Assembly (NCBI RefSeq): GCF_019693215.1
Contig: NZ_CP081183.1
Location: 2,111,226-2,175,225 of the forward strand
Source of the DNA: Salinarchaeum sp. IM2453
GTDB taxonomy: Archaea > Halobacteriota > Halobacteria > Halobacteriales > Salinarchaeaceae
Direction: 5' to 3'
Length of the DNA: 64,000 bases
Within the stretch, counting starts at the first letter, position 1; each line of letters starts with the position of its first letter. Of the stretch, positions 36,224 through 45,095 are shown one piece after another. A program made the translations under genes and the position numbers. The notes under the pieces were generated by a model, which saw only the letters and a program-made list of their open reading frames with translations, made no database searches and was not told the DNA's origin.

Positions 36224-37099
36224 ATGGTATGGAAAATACACACACGTAAACCTACATTCCTGCTGGCACCCAGCGATTCGGAAACAGGTTCGTCAGAGGA
36301 AAGCACTGTTATTAGTTCCCATACTGATGAAGATATTTCAGCCGAAGGCGACCTTCGTATTAAAGAAGGTGTTGAGGTGGATGGACGCGTTACGGCGACT
36401 GGGTCAATTGTAATGGAACCAGAATCATCCATTGAAGGCGAAGTTTCATCTGATGGGGATCTTGAAATGCATGACCAGGCAGAAATTGATTCAGATGCTC
36501 ATGTCGGTGGGGACTTGACGATGGGCACAGAGTCGGAAATTGATGGGGATACAACAGCTACTGGAAGTACCTCCATGGGTCAAGAAAGTGAAATTGACGG
36601 AGATCTCCATACTGAGAGTTCCGTCAGCATGAGTAAAGGCTCCTCTGTAGACGGAGAAGTTACAGCCTCTGAGGAAGTAATGTTATCTCAAGACGCCGAG
36701 ATTGACGGAGATGTTGAATCAGGCAGTGACGTCTCTCTCGCAGAGGACAGTGAAGTCGATGGAGATGTTCATTCTGAAGGTTCCGTCAGCACGAGTGATG
36801 GATCTTCTGTGGATGGAGATGTCACCGCTTTTGGGGACATCACGTTATCTCAGGGTGCTGAAATCGATGGTGATGCGGAAGCAGGTGGTGATATCTATCT
36901 TGCAGAAGAAAGTGAAATTGATGGTGAAGCCCATGCACAGGGATCTGTTGAAATGGCCGAAAGTTCCCGCATTGACGGCAATCTTGAGTCAGAAATGGTA
37001 TCTGCAAGCCAAGGTTCCAAAATCAACGGTGATGTAGTCGCAAGCGAATTGCAAATGGACTCAGACACTAGTGTCCGAGGTGAGACAATCGAAAAGTAA
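36224..37099 (+). CDS. Acidic bactofilin-like protein with 18-residue repeats
   Basis: 291 residues when started at MVWKIHTRKPTFLLAPSD. The body consists of ~12 beta-helix rungs of exactly 18 residues, each with a S/A-E-I/V-DG-D/E core (SEIDGDLHTESSVSMSKG; AEIDGDVESGSDVSLAED). Three rungs together form a 54-residue unit that is tandemly repeated (units begin at residues 122, 176 and 230). This is the polymer-forming/bactofilin fold, so a filament or scaffold is likely. The protein is extremely acidic. It is monocistronic, with a leaderless-style start not clearly resolved. Confidence 0.7.
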   Translation: MVWKIHTRKPTFLLAPSDSETGSSEESTVISSHTDEDISAEGDLRIKEGVEVDGRVTATGSIVMEPESSIEGEVSSDGDLEMHDQAEIDSDAHVGGDLTMGTESEIDGDTTATGSTSMGQESEIDGDLHTESSVSMSKGSSVDGEVTASEEVMLSQDAEIDGDVESGSDVSLAEDSEVDGDVHSEGSVSTSDGSSVDGDVTAFGDITLSQGAEIDGDAEAGGDIYLAEESEIDGEAHAQGSVEMAESSRIDGNLESEMVSASQGSKINGDVVASELQMDSDTSVRGETIEK

Positions 37100-37295
37100 T
37101 CCCGACAAAAACGCCCCCTTTCCCTGCTCCCACTACCCGCACTTCCTTCTCAAATCACCTTCTCTTCCCCTGCATTTTTTATTTCATCAACCAAGCAACC
37201 GAGACCGATATGGCTAAAATTTCATACAAAAATACCCACGTATCTACTCTATTCCGAGCATAGACTTTTTTAGGCGTAGCAAATCCTCGACGCTA

Positions 37296-38132
37296 CTACA
37301 AGTCTTCTTCTGATCCGGTCAGGCTAATTGAAGCTCTGACTGCAGATTCTCGGACCTGTTCGTATCGTTGCTCGGCCCACTCATACACTGAATTTTCTTC
37401 CCAGACCATTCCACCGGCAATCACGCCTCTATCGCTATACCCGAGAAGAGCAACGATAGGGCTCATTGCTTTCTCGTACTCAATAATCCATAATCCGTAT
37501 GGAAGTGATACTGATGTCTCAAGTAGCTGAAATTGATTGGCAGATGCCAAATCAATAAGCGCAGACTGGACAGATGCAAACTCAGGAAACTGACATCTAT
37601 TTGTATCCTCAATAATGACCTCAACCGCAATGTCGTTGTCAATTACATGATCACGAAGAAGGCTCACATACGGAACCTTCACCACTGGTGTAAATCCCAT
37701 AACCGTTGATTTTGGCTGTAATCTCTTCGCTAGTGATTCAAGTACTTTCTCAGGAGCTTGTCGCTCAGGTAGCACAACCGTACATTCATCCAAATAATCC
37801 GGTTCAAGCTCAATTTCTTCAGGAATGTCCTCAAGCAACCCTGCTGCTCGCGCAAGTGTATTCGTCTTCTCTACGTATTCAGTGTGAAGATCTAGTCCGA
37901 GTTCACCAGCCATTGTTGATGTATATCCATTTTCTATCCGTTCGATCAATCCAATTTCTGCCAATTCATTAACTGCACGATTAATCGTTGATCGGGATAC
38001 GTCCAGCTGTTCGTCTAGTTCCGGTTTCCAGAGTGGTTCATCATTAAGCACTTTAAGAACTGACCGACGCTTTGCGATTATCTCACGCATATCGCTACCA
38101 GTGTGGTCAGATGAGTCTTTGGAGTTATTCAT
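37296..38132 (-). CDS. HTH transcriptional regulator with FilR1-like domain
   Basis: A 278-residue regulator. A winged-helix domain lies at about 18-82 (LDEQLDVSRSTINRAVNELA then EIGLIERIENGYTSTMAGEL). The C-terminal ~170 residues resemble the FilR1/DUF1724 effector domain of archaeal regulators (LPERQAPEKVLESLAKRLQP; TVMGFTPVVKVPYVSLLR). It may sense a small molecule. It lies in isolation with ~265 bases of A/T-rich sequence upstream. Target genes are unknown. Confidence 0.7.
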   Translation of the reverse strand: MNNSKDSSDHTGSDMREIIAKRRSVLKVLNDEPLWKPELDEQLDVSRSTINRAVNELAEIGLIERIENGYTSTMAGELGLDLHTEYVEKTNTLARAAGLLEDIPEEIELEPDYLDECTVVLPERQAPEKVLESLAKRLQPKSTVMGFTPVVKVPYVSLLRDHVIDNDIAVEVIIEDTNRCQFPEFASVQSALIDLASANQFQLLETSVSLPYGLWIIEYEKAMSPIVALLGYSDRGVIAGGMVWEENSVYEWAEQRYEQVRESAVRASISLTGSEEDL

Positions 38133-38399
38133 GTCTGTAGGGAAGGAAACCTGACTGGATATCTGTCGAACATATTTCTCTGCAGGTTATATTCTGCGTT
38201 TGATGACTTATTTAATAACTTTCTATATATTAGATAATGAACATTTTTGATTGCATATATACTATAATGGATGTTTTATTGTGCAGGTCTCAGTGTAATT
38301 ATGGATTAATCAGTGGTTTGATTTGGAGACAATCGCAAAAACACTCTCTTGATTTCAATAAATCTAACATAGATCCGCATGGACTTCGCGATAACCTTC

Positions 38400-38807
38400 T
38401 CAGATAACATTTACCGGTACGCTTGCTTTCCTGACAATTGTTTCTGTTACACTCCCCATTAAGATACGTTTAATTCCGGATAGTCCTCGAGTTCCAATAA
38501 CCACCTGATCAATGTTACTTTCATCAATGTATGCTAAGATTTCTTCTTGTGGCCGGCCTTCCCTTGTCACGTACTGTAGGTCAACACTATTGTTGTGCTC
38601 AGCAACCCGGTCATGTACCTCCTGTTCGATCTGCTTACTGCGTTTCTTGGCGCGCTTTTTTGCGCCGGTTAATTCATATTCTCCTTCTAATGGGTTGACA
38701 ACGTATAGGACAACAAGTGTATCGTCATTGTGTTCGTTGATTGCAAACTCAAATGCTTTCCAGGCATTTTCTGACCCGTCGACCGGTACAAGAACCCGAT
38801 TATTCAT
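38400..38807 (-). CDS. Universal stress protein, UspA family
   Basis: 135 residues when started at MNNRVLVPVDGSENAWKAFE; the longer frame upstream is not acidic. The ATP-binding loop IGTRGLSGIKRILMGSVTET is a full G-2x-G-9x-G-S/T motif, so it should bind ATP. A Lys/Arg-rich helix (KKRAKKRSK) in the middle is unusual. It is divergent from the big RND exporter, sharing a 146-base promoter region. Confidence 0.88.
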   Translation of the reverse strand: MNNRVLVPVDGSENAWKAFEFAINEHNDDTLVVLYVVNPLEGEYELTGAKKRAKKRSKQIEQEVHDRVAEHNNSVDLQYVTREGRPQEEILAYIDESNIDQVVIGTRGLSGIKRILMGSVTETIVRKASVPVNVI

Positions 38808-38953
38808 ACCTGTACTATCAGCGGTACTGATATGATACTTATGCCAATATATCGCAGATAATATTACTAAATTCCGGGGACAACAGGCATATACGGAGAA
38901 CAGCCTTATACAGGATATCTGTTTGAAACTATGGAGTCGATGGAGTGAAGAGT

Positions 38954-41900
38954 ATGAGTGAAATTTCTGCACGAGTATCGAATGTACTTACGACATATAC
39001 AAAGAGTATAATTCTTGTTATATTGCTGTTTACCGTTGCAATCGGAGTTGGAGTGACGCAAGTTGAACAAGAATCTGATACAGAGCAGTTTGAGACTGAA
39101 TCTCCTGCTGCGGAAGCACAGGAGTATATTGGTGCGAACTTTACAGCTGACACAGAAGGAAGTGTAGCACCTGTTCAGATAATTCAGCGCGGAGATAATG
39201 TTCTTACACAGGAGGCGTTGCTTGAATCACTTGCACTGCAGCAAGATATACGCGATAACGAGAAAATTAACGAAACTCTGATTACCAATAGTAATCAGCC
39301 ATCCATCACTGGGTTTGCAAATGCAATTGCTGCTGCAGCAATAAATCAAGAACAACCTGCATTTGGTGCTTCACTGGAGACGCAGCGTGACGTAATTGAT
39401 GAACTTGAAGATGATGAACTTGAAGACATTGTTACCCTTGTCTTGGATGAGGAGGACCGATTTGACGCGCTCAGCTTTATGCCGTCATCTTATACTCCCG
39501 GATCATCGAACGCTACGGCTGGCCTTACTATTGTCAGTCAAGAACTTGAAAATGATGTACAGGATCCAGATGCCTTTCCGGATGATCTGACAGAAGCACA
39601 ACTCGAGATCCGAGAACTTACACAGGATCGAGACTCGGAATACTCGCTGTTTGGCTTTGGGATTCTTAACGACGAAATTGAGAATTCTCTTGCAGACAGT
39701 GGTGCAATTGTCGGTCCTTTAGCACTACTTTTCGTTGTCGTTGCATTGACGATTGCTTACCGCGATATCCTTGATATTACGCTTGGTGTCTTTGGGATAC
39801 TTCTTGTTCTAGTTTGGACCTTTGGATTCATGGGGTGGGCAGGAATTGATTTCAATCAGCTACTGCTTTCTGTTCCAGTGTTGCTAATCGGGTTGTCAAT
39901 TGACTATGCGATCCATGTATTCATGCGCTACCGGGAGCAGCGCGAAGCTGATGAAAGTGCTGATAATTTACGACGGCCAATGGCTGTGGCACTGGCCGGG
40001 GTAGGTGCTGCATTAGTCTGGGTGACAGCTACTGCTGCTCTTGGGTTCTTGGCAAACCTCACAAGCCCGGTCGGCCCACTACAAGACTTCGGTATTGTGA
40101 GTGCATTTGGTGTTTTTGCAGCATTGATTGTCTTCGGGGTGTTGACGCCGGCCTTGAAAATTGAGCTTGACGGTGCGCTTGAGGCGCGTGGTATTAACCG
40201 ACAAAAGCAAGCCTTCGGGACAGGTGGATCCGCTTTCAGCCGTGTTTTGCAAATTGGTGTCACAACGGCTCGTCGCGTTCCACTTGCTGTTGTCGTCTTG
40301 GCTCTGATTCTGTCTGCCGGCGGTCTCTATGGTGCAACACAAGTCGATACGAGTTTCGATGAAACAGACTTCCTTGCTGACAGTCCGCCTGATTGGACAG
40401 AGAATCTTCCCGGACCGATGGCACCTGGTACCTACCAAGCAAGTGATGATCTGGACTTTATCGGCGAAAACTTCCAGCAAGATGATAACGAGGCGGAGAT
40501 ACTGATACGCGGCAATGTAACTGACGATCAGACGCTTCGCTGGCTTAATACTGCAAGTACAGATGCCAGAGAATTAGATACCGTGTTTGTCGGAGCAGAT
40601 GGGTCACCTGACATTACGTCACCGCTTTCTCTCATGGAAGAGGCGGCGGCACAAGGAAGTGATAACGCAGATATTCCTGAAACAGAACGTGACGAAGCTG
40701 AAAATAACTACGTTGAATTCTGGAATCTATACGAGCAGTCTGTCGATAATGCCGGTGTTCCAGAAGAGAATGTTACTGCACTGTATAATCGTCTTCTAGT
40801 AGCGAACCCACAAGCAGCAGAGTACATTTATAACGATGGCGATGAATACCAAGCGGTTCGACTGCAGTTCGGTGTTGTTGGCGACGCCGGCATTGGAGCC
40901 ATTGCTGATGATAACAGGGAGATTGCTTCGAATCTTGAAGATGAAAGTGATGGTGTACTCACAGCCTCTGCGGCTGGTGATCAAGTCATCTTTGATAATG
41001 TCCAGGAGGATCTGTTGGATACGGTCATTCAAGGACTGGTAATCACTCTTGTGTCTGTGTTCGTATTCTTGGCTATCGCATACCGCTTGACCGGCAGTCC
41101 AGCATCATTAGGAATTGTAACAATGATCCCGGTTGCATTAGCCGTGACATGGATACTTGGATCCATGTGGGTGCTTGATATTCCGTTTAATACGTTGACC
41201 GGTACGATCACGTCCCTAACAGTCGGGTTGGGTATTGCATACAGTATCCACATAAGCTCACGATATGAACTTGAACTTCGTCGACAAGGTGATATCTGGA
41301 ATGCACTTGAGACAACCGTTACAGGCACAGGCGGAGCGTTACTTGGTAGTGCCGCGACAACTGTCGGTGGGTTTGGAACACTAGTCTTCGCAATTTTACC
41401 AATCCTTCGCCAGTTTGGAATTGTTACTGGACTAACAATAATATATGCATTCTTTGCGAGCGTACTTGTCCTACCAGCACTGCTGGTTCTTTGGACACAG
41501 TACATTGGATTCTCAGCCGATGATTCGTCATCAAGTGATTTGTCAAGGGACGATGACTCGTCAGGACCTGGCTCCCCGACTGATGCGCCAACCCCGGCGA
41601 CCACTCAGAATCAAGATCAGGAGGCAAGAAGTTCACCTGTTGAAGGCGATGCCCAGAGCACCGCTGGAACTGGTAGTACTCGACCAAAGACTGCCCTCGC
41701 CCAGGATTTCACAACACAAGACGATCCACAAGCAAAGTCTGTTCCACCTAATACTTCATCTATTGAGAATCATGTACAAGAACGGTCTGAAGCTCCTTCC
41801 AACGTAAATTCAGCTAAACCGGATGCTACGTCAGAGAATTCACCTCCGTTTAACCAAACAGCAGACAGCTTGCACCACCAAGCTGATGTAGTAATCATTG

Positions 41901-42046
41901 AAGAGCCAGATCCTAATGTGGCTGTGGATCCTTCAGAAGCAACTGACCCGGGAACAACAAGTAGTGTAGAAGATGCAGATTCAGTACCAACCCGAGATCA
42001 TGATGACGTAACGGTAATCAGAGACAGTACAGCTAACAACCAGTAG
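38954..42046 (+). CDS. RND superfamily exporter with long disordered tail
   Basis: 1030 residues when started at MSEISARVSNVLTTYTKSII; a GTG three codons upstream is less likely. It has two tandem RND halves, each with an extracytoplasmic domain and six helices, including GLSIDYAIHVFMRYREQ and the equivalent VGLGIAYSIHISSRYELE in the second half. The last ~190 residues after the twelfth helix are a Ser/Thr/Pro/Asp/Gln-rich disordered cytoplasmic tail, not normal for the family. Substrate is unknown. It is a paralogue of the partial exporter at the window start. Confidence 0.85.
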   Translation: MSEISARVSNVLTTYTKSIILVILLFTVAIGVGVTQVEQESDTEQFETESPAAEAQEYIGANFTADTEGSVAPVQIIQRGDNVLTQEALLESLALQQDIRDNEKINETLITNSNQPSITGFANAIAAAAINQEQPAFGASLETQRDVIDELEDDELEDIVTLVLDEEDRFDALSFMPSSYTPGSSNATAGLTIVSQELENDVQDPDAFPDDLTEAQLEIRELTQDRDSEYSLFGFGILNDEIENSLADSGAIVGPLALLFVVVALTIAYRDILDITLGVFGILLVLVWTFGFMGWAGIDFNQLLLSVPVLLIGLSIDYAIHVFMRYREQREADESADNLRRPMAVALAGVGAALVWVTATAALGFLANLTSPVGPLQDFGIVSAFGVFAALIVFGVLTPALKIELDGALEARGINRQKQAFGTGGSAFSRVLQIGVTTARRVPLAVVVLALILSAGGLYGATQVDTSFDETDFLADSPPDWTENLPGPMAPGTYQASDDLDFIGENFQQDDNEAEILIRGNVTDDQTLRWLNTASTDARELDTVFVGADGSPDITSPLSLMEEAAAQGSDNADIPETERDEAENNYVEFWNLYEQSVDNAGVPEENVTALYNRLLVANPQAAEYIYNDGDEYQAVRLQFGVVGDAGIGAIADDNREIASNLEDESDGVLTASAAGDQVIFDNVQEDLLDTVIQGLVITLVSVFVFLAIAYRLTGSPASLGIVTMIPVALAVTWILGSMWVLDIPFNTLTGTITSLTVGLGIAYSIHISSRYELELRRQGDIWNALETTVTGTGGALLGSAATTVGGFGTLVFAILPILRQFGIVTGLTIIYAFFASVLVLPALLVLWTQYIGFSADDSSSSDLSRDDDSSGPGSPTDAPTPATTQNQDQEARSSPVEGDAQSTAGTGSTRPKTALAQDFTTQDDPQAKSVPPNTSSIENHVQERSEAPSNVNSAKPDATSENSPPFNQTADSLHHQADVVIIEEPDPNVAVDPSEATDPGTTSSVEDADSVPTRDHDDVTVIRDSTANNQ

Positions 42047-42123
42047 TAGCATATTCTATTTTTCTGTCAAAGCGCTTTGCCAGTCAAAATAGCTGTTTGC
42101 AGCAGATTCAAAAAATATGGTAA

Positions 42124-42243
42124 GACGGATTCTTCGCTCCACTGCTGGCGGGCCATCAGCCGTCTGGTCGGAAGAGTGTCAGTCAGTCCTTCTGACGTCC
42201 GAGGTAAGGACGCTGAGTTGACCGGGTTCATCAGTCCGTCCAT
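42124..42243. repeat. Dispersed repeat D, copy 1
   Basis: About 120 bases with the core gccatcagccgtctggtcgg-aag and the ends gacggattct and gtccgtccatc, which are roughly inverted to one another (gacgga/tccgtc). A second copy lies at 49928-50052. No coding frame is conserved between copies. It could be a MITE or a structured RNA. The rest of this 296-base gap holds the peroxiredoxin promoter. Confidence 0.5.
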
Positions 42244-42312
42244 CATAGTACTTCACGGAAAGGGATTCTATAAACGCCTACAGCACTGTATGTCAGGTTG
42301 TACCAAGACTAA

Positions 42313-42321
42313 GTTTAAATT
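42313..42321 (+). promoter_or_regulatory. TATA box of the peroxiredoxin gene
   Basis: The stretch gtttaaatt is centred about 26 bases before the ATG, so the mRNA is probably leaderless. Confidence 0.5.
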
Positions 42322-42342
42322 CATAGCGACAATATCACATTC

Positions 42343-42822
42343 ATGGCTTCTGTTGGAAACCAAGCTCCGGACTTTACCGCAACAATTGTTGCGGAGGAAG
42401 ATGGTACAATGGTCCTCTCGGACCGTCTCTCGGATGAGGCTCCGATTGTACTCGTATTTTTCCCTGGCCCATTTACTCCTACGTGTACGGACGAATTGAC
42501 CGCATTTCAGGATGACTTAGACACATATAATGAAATTGGTGCGACGATTTACGCCGTCCATACAGATACGCCGAAATCTCTTGAGGTATTTCGTGATCAG
42601 TCTGGTATTGAGTTTTCACTGCTCAGCGACACCGCACGAAATGTCGTAGACGCATACGATGTTCGATGTGATTTTGAACAGTACGGTTTGATCGGTGTTC
42701 CGGATCGTGCAGTCTTTGTTATTGACTCTACTGGAAAAATCACATACAAATGGATAGCCGACGATATTAGTCAAGAACCAGACTATGAGCTCATCAAGGA
42801 GGCGGTTAGAAATTCTATTTGA
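42343..42822 (+). CDS. Peroxiredoxin, Bcp/AhpC-TSA type
   Basis: A 159-residue thioredoxin-fold peroxiredoxin. The peroxidatic Cys48 lies in PGPFTPTCTDEL. A second Cys109 (DVRCDFEQYG) is a candidate resolving residue, in an unusual position. The remaining motif GVPDRAVFVID is typical. It reduces peroxides in the cytoplasm. It is monocistronic, with its own TATA box. Confidence 0.9.
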   Translation: MASVGNQAPDFTATIVAEEDGTMVLSDRLSDEAPIVLVFFPGPFTPTCTDELTAFQDDLDTYNEIGATIYAVHTDTPKSLEVFRDQSGIEFSLLSDTARNVVDAYDVRCDFEQYGLIGVPDRAVFVIDSTGKITYKWIADDISQEPDYELIKEAVRNSI

Positions 42823-42867
42823 TCAAACTGATGACTTTATTCTGAACTAAGCCACGTTTTCGTTTAG

Positions 42868-42940
42868 CTCTTACAGGCTACGTCCCCGTCCTCAAGGAGC
42901 GACCCGCATCAGCGGTGAGTGAGTAGGCAGGGTAGTTCAC
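42868..42940 (+). repeat. Family A solo tail, copy 6
   Basis: The plus strand reads ctcttacaggctacgtcccc and then encodes VLKERPASAVSE with a stop in gagtag, followed by gcagggtagttcac. The peptide is the standard last residues of haloarchaeal TnpB proteins. Only the two ends of an element remain fused. The ~220 bases behind it, up to the next gene, hold A/T-rich promoter-like sequence and nothing else I can see. Confidence 0.65.
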
Positions 42941-43161
42941 TATCTCTATCCGGTCGTTGAAGGGACCGTCAAAGAATGATTTGGAGCATCTGGCATACGG
43001 ACAAGTGAGCGTATGGAAGCATACTCCATCATCAATATTATCCTTGAGTTGATATTATTCTACGCGTTCTGTTGAATTATCTGGAGAACAGACAGAGGAT
43101 ACACAAAGACAAATTATAGTAACCGGAAAAGTCTATACTCAATGATTTATGACTATATGTG

Positions 43162-43506
43162 ATGTCAACCATTCAATTGAATAGTCTTTACTCAATCTTC
43201 ACTGAGTTTATCAGTGTTGTCACGGAGCGACAGACCTACCGAAATCTCCTTTATCTCCTCATTACTAGCATCGTCGGTGGGATTTACTTTCTTGGGATAT
43301 TCTTTGGCTTTACTGTTTCAGCTATTCTTGTGTTTGCACTGATCGGCATTCCGCTTTTTGCTGTGTTGATCATCGGTGCTCGTGGAGCAGCAGCGTTTGA
43401 GCAACGGTTGACAAACCGCCTCCTTGAGACAGAAATTCAATCACCAGATTCCGAGATCGATCCCCGAACAGAAGGCTTACGTCCTGCATTTCGTGAGCTA
43501 TCTTGA
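43162..43506 (+). pseudogene. Sensor-domain membrane protein, truncated by an IS
   Basis: The surviving ~113 residues match the start of the haloarchaeal putative-sensor domain: VVTERQTYRNLLYLLI, then two hydrophobic helices with ALIGIPLFAVLII, then GARGAAAFEQRLTNRLLETE. The full domain has a second helix pair, which is missing. The reading frame stops right at the left end of the TnpB element (43509). Bases after the element do not clearly resume the protein. Confidence 0.65.
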
Positions 43507-43508
43507 TA

Positions 43509-45008
43509 CAGCGAGAGAACCCCGCCCTTCCCGTGAGCGACGAGTGTTGCGATGCTCAGTCGGAACCGAGGAGCGAACAGGGCAGGTGAATCGCGTACGC
43601 TCAGGGAAACTGCCAACACGTTCCTACTGACTGGATATTCAACATCTACTCATAATTAGTTACTACATTGTCATAGACTATGTATAGTGAATCTGGTCAC
43701 GACACGTACTATTACAGCGACACTCACCAACGACCGTGAGGGTGTCGTGCGTGAGCTGGATTCACTCGGTCGTTCCGGCAGTAAAATCTGGAACGTTGCT
43801 CGGTGGACCATCAGCCGCATCTGGGATCACACGGGAGAAATCCCCGACGAAGGACCGCTCAAGTCCTACATGAAAACACAGGGCTACTGGAAAGACTTGA
43901 ATGCCCAATCCAGTCAGGCAATCGTCGAAGAATTGTCTGGCGCTTTCCAGTCGTGGTTCCAACAGGACGATCCAGACGCGAATCCACCGGGCTACCGGAA
44001 ACACGGTGATCAGCGACCACGTAGCACGATCACGTTCAAAGAAGACGGGTTCAAACTCGACACCAAACACCAGCAAGTCCGACTGTCGAAAGGCAAGAAC
44101 CTGAAGGATGGATGGGCCGACTTCGTCCTCTGTGAATACGACACCGGCCCTGACGCAAGCTTGGCTGGTGTTGAAGATGTCCAGCAAGTCCGGGCAGTGT
44201 GGGCTGATGACCACTGGGAGTTGCACTTCGTGTGTAACGTTGCCATCAACGTCCCTGATCCCCCCGGCGAAAAGACGGCTGGTGTTGACCTCGGCATCTG
44301 TAATACAGCAGTAGTCTCAGTCGGTGACGAGACACTGCTGTATCCTGGTAACGCCCTGAAAGAAGACGTCCACTACTTCCGGCAGAAAGAGTACGACACT
44401 GAAGGTGAGAACGGTCCCTCACAGACCGCAGAGTGGGCACGAGCGAAAAAATCACGCCGCCAGACACATGTCCTGCACGCGGTATCGAAAGATATCGTCG
44501 ACCAGTGTGCAGAGCGTGGTGTTGGCACGATCGCGGTCGGCCATCCAAAGAAGATCCGGGAGGATGAAGATTGGGGACGCCACGGTAACAAACGGCTGCA
44601 CGACTGGGCGTTTGAGACGCTGATTGAGCAGGTCGAGTACAAAGCTGAAGAACGTGGAATCGACGTTGAACGAGTTGATGAGTCTGAGTTGGCAACGTCG
44701 ATCAGCTGTTGTGAGTGTGGCACGAAAGCTGATTCACACCGAGTTGAGCGTGGGTTGTACGTCTGTTCGGCCTGTGGACTGGTCGCCAACAGTGATCTGA
44801 ATGCGGCAGAGAACATGCGAGTGACGGTAACTCCGAATCCCTCACAGGATAGGAGTAACGGCTGTCTGGCCCAGCTATCGGTTCGCCTGTTCGATAAACA
44901 AACGGGGCGAGTAGCCCCACAAGAACAGGTGCGACCGTAACCCGGCAAATATCCCAACGCTGCGGTGCGGTTCGGGAAGCCTCGTCGTTCACGACGGGGA
45001 GGATGTCA
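43509..45008 (+). mobile_element. Complete 1500-bp TnpB-only element (family C)
   Basis: The left end cagcgagagaaccccgccct, including an imperfect hairpin, is followed by tnpB and then a right end with the strong hairpin gcctcgtcgttcacgacggg and the terminus ggaggatgtca. The same ends bracket a 513-bp derivative (10729-11241), and the right end is shared with elements at 35349 and 57758 and with several relics. No TnpA is present. The 3' part of tnpB plus the right end is the expected source of the guide RNA, whose guide would be the host bases from 45009 on. Confidence 0.85.
43687..44940 (+). CDS. tnpB: RNA-guided endonuclease TnpB, RuvC-II glutamate displaced
   Basis: A 417-residue TnpB with a GTG start. 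RuvC-I Asp201 (GVDLG) and RuvC-III Asp370 (NSDLNAAENM) are present, and the zinc ribbon has Cys342/344 and Cys360/363 (CECGTKADS; CSACG). The usual motif-II Glu is missing: the strand reads VGTIAVGHPKKIREDEDWG, with Gly where Glu is normal and Glu292/Glu294 a few residues on. TnpBs with a rearranged second catalytic acid are known, so it may be active. A Trp- and Asp-rich N-terminal domain (~1-190) precedes RuvC. Confidence 0.88.
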   Translation: MNLVTTRTITATLTNDREGVVRELDSLGRSGSKIWNVARWTISRIWDHTGEIPDEGPLKSYMKTQGYWKDLNAQSSQAIVEELSGAFQSWFQQDDPDANPPGYRKHGDQRPRSTITFKEDGFKLDTKHQQVRLSKGKNLKDGWADFVLCEYDTGPDASLAGVEDVQQVRAVWADDHWELHFVCNVAINVPDPPGEKTAGVDLGICNTAVVSVGDETLLYPGNALKEDVHYFRQKEYDTEGENGPSQTAEWARAKKSRRQTHVLHAVSKDIVDQCAERGVGTIAVGHPKKIREDEDWGRHGNKRLHDWAFETLIEQVEYKAEERGIDVERVDESELATSISCCECGTKADSHRVERGLYVCSACGLVANSDLNAAENMRVTVTPNPSQDRSNGCLAQLSVRLFDKQTGRVAPQEQVRP

Positions 45009-45055
45009 CAGATGGGCGTTCCACTTTTCCGCATAACCGGTTGAATCAATGAAGA

Positions 45056-45064
45056 CTTTAAATT
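45056..45064 (+). promoter_or_regulatory. TATA-like box of dacZ
   Basis: The stretch ctttaaatt lies about 35 bases before the dacZ ATG, and the insertion sequence ends only ~50 bases further upstream, so the promoter itself survived the insertion. Native upstream control elements may have been displaced. Confidence 0.4.
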
Positions 45065-45095
45065 AGATGCATCCTATATATGTAGTTACAAACTA

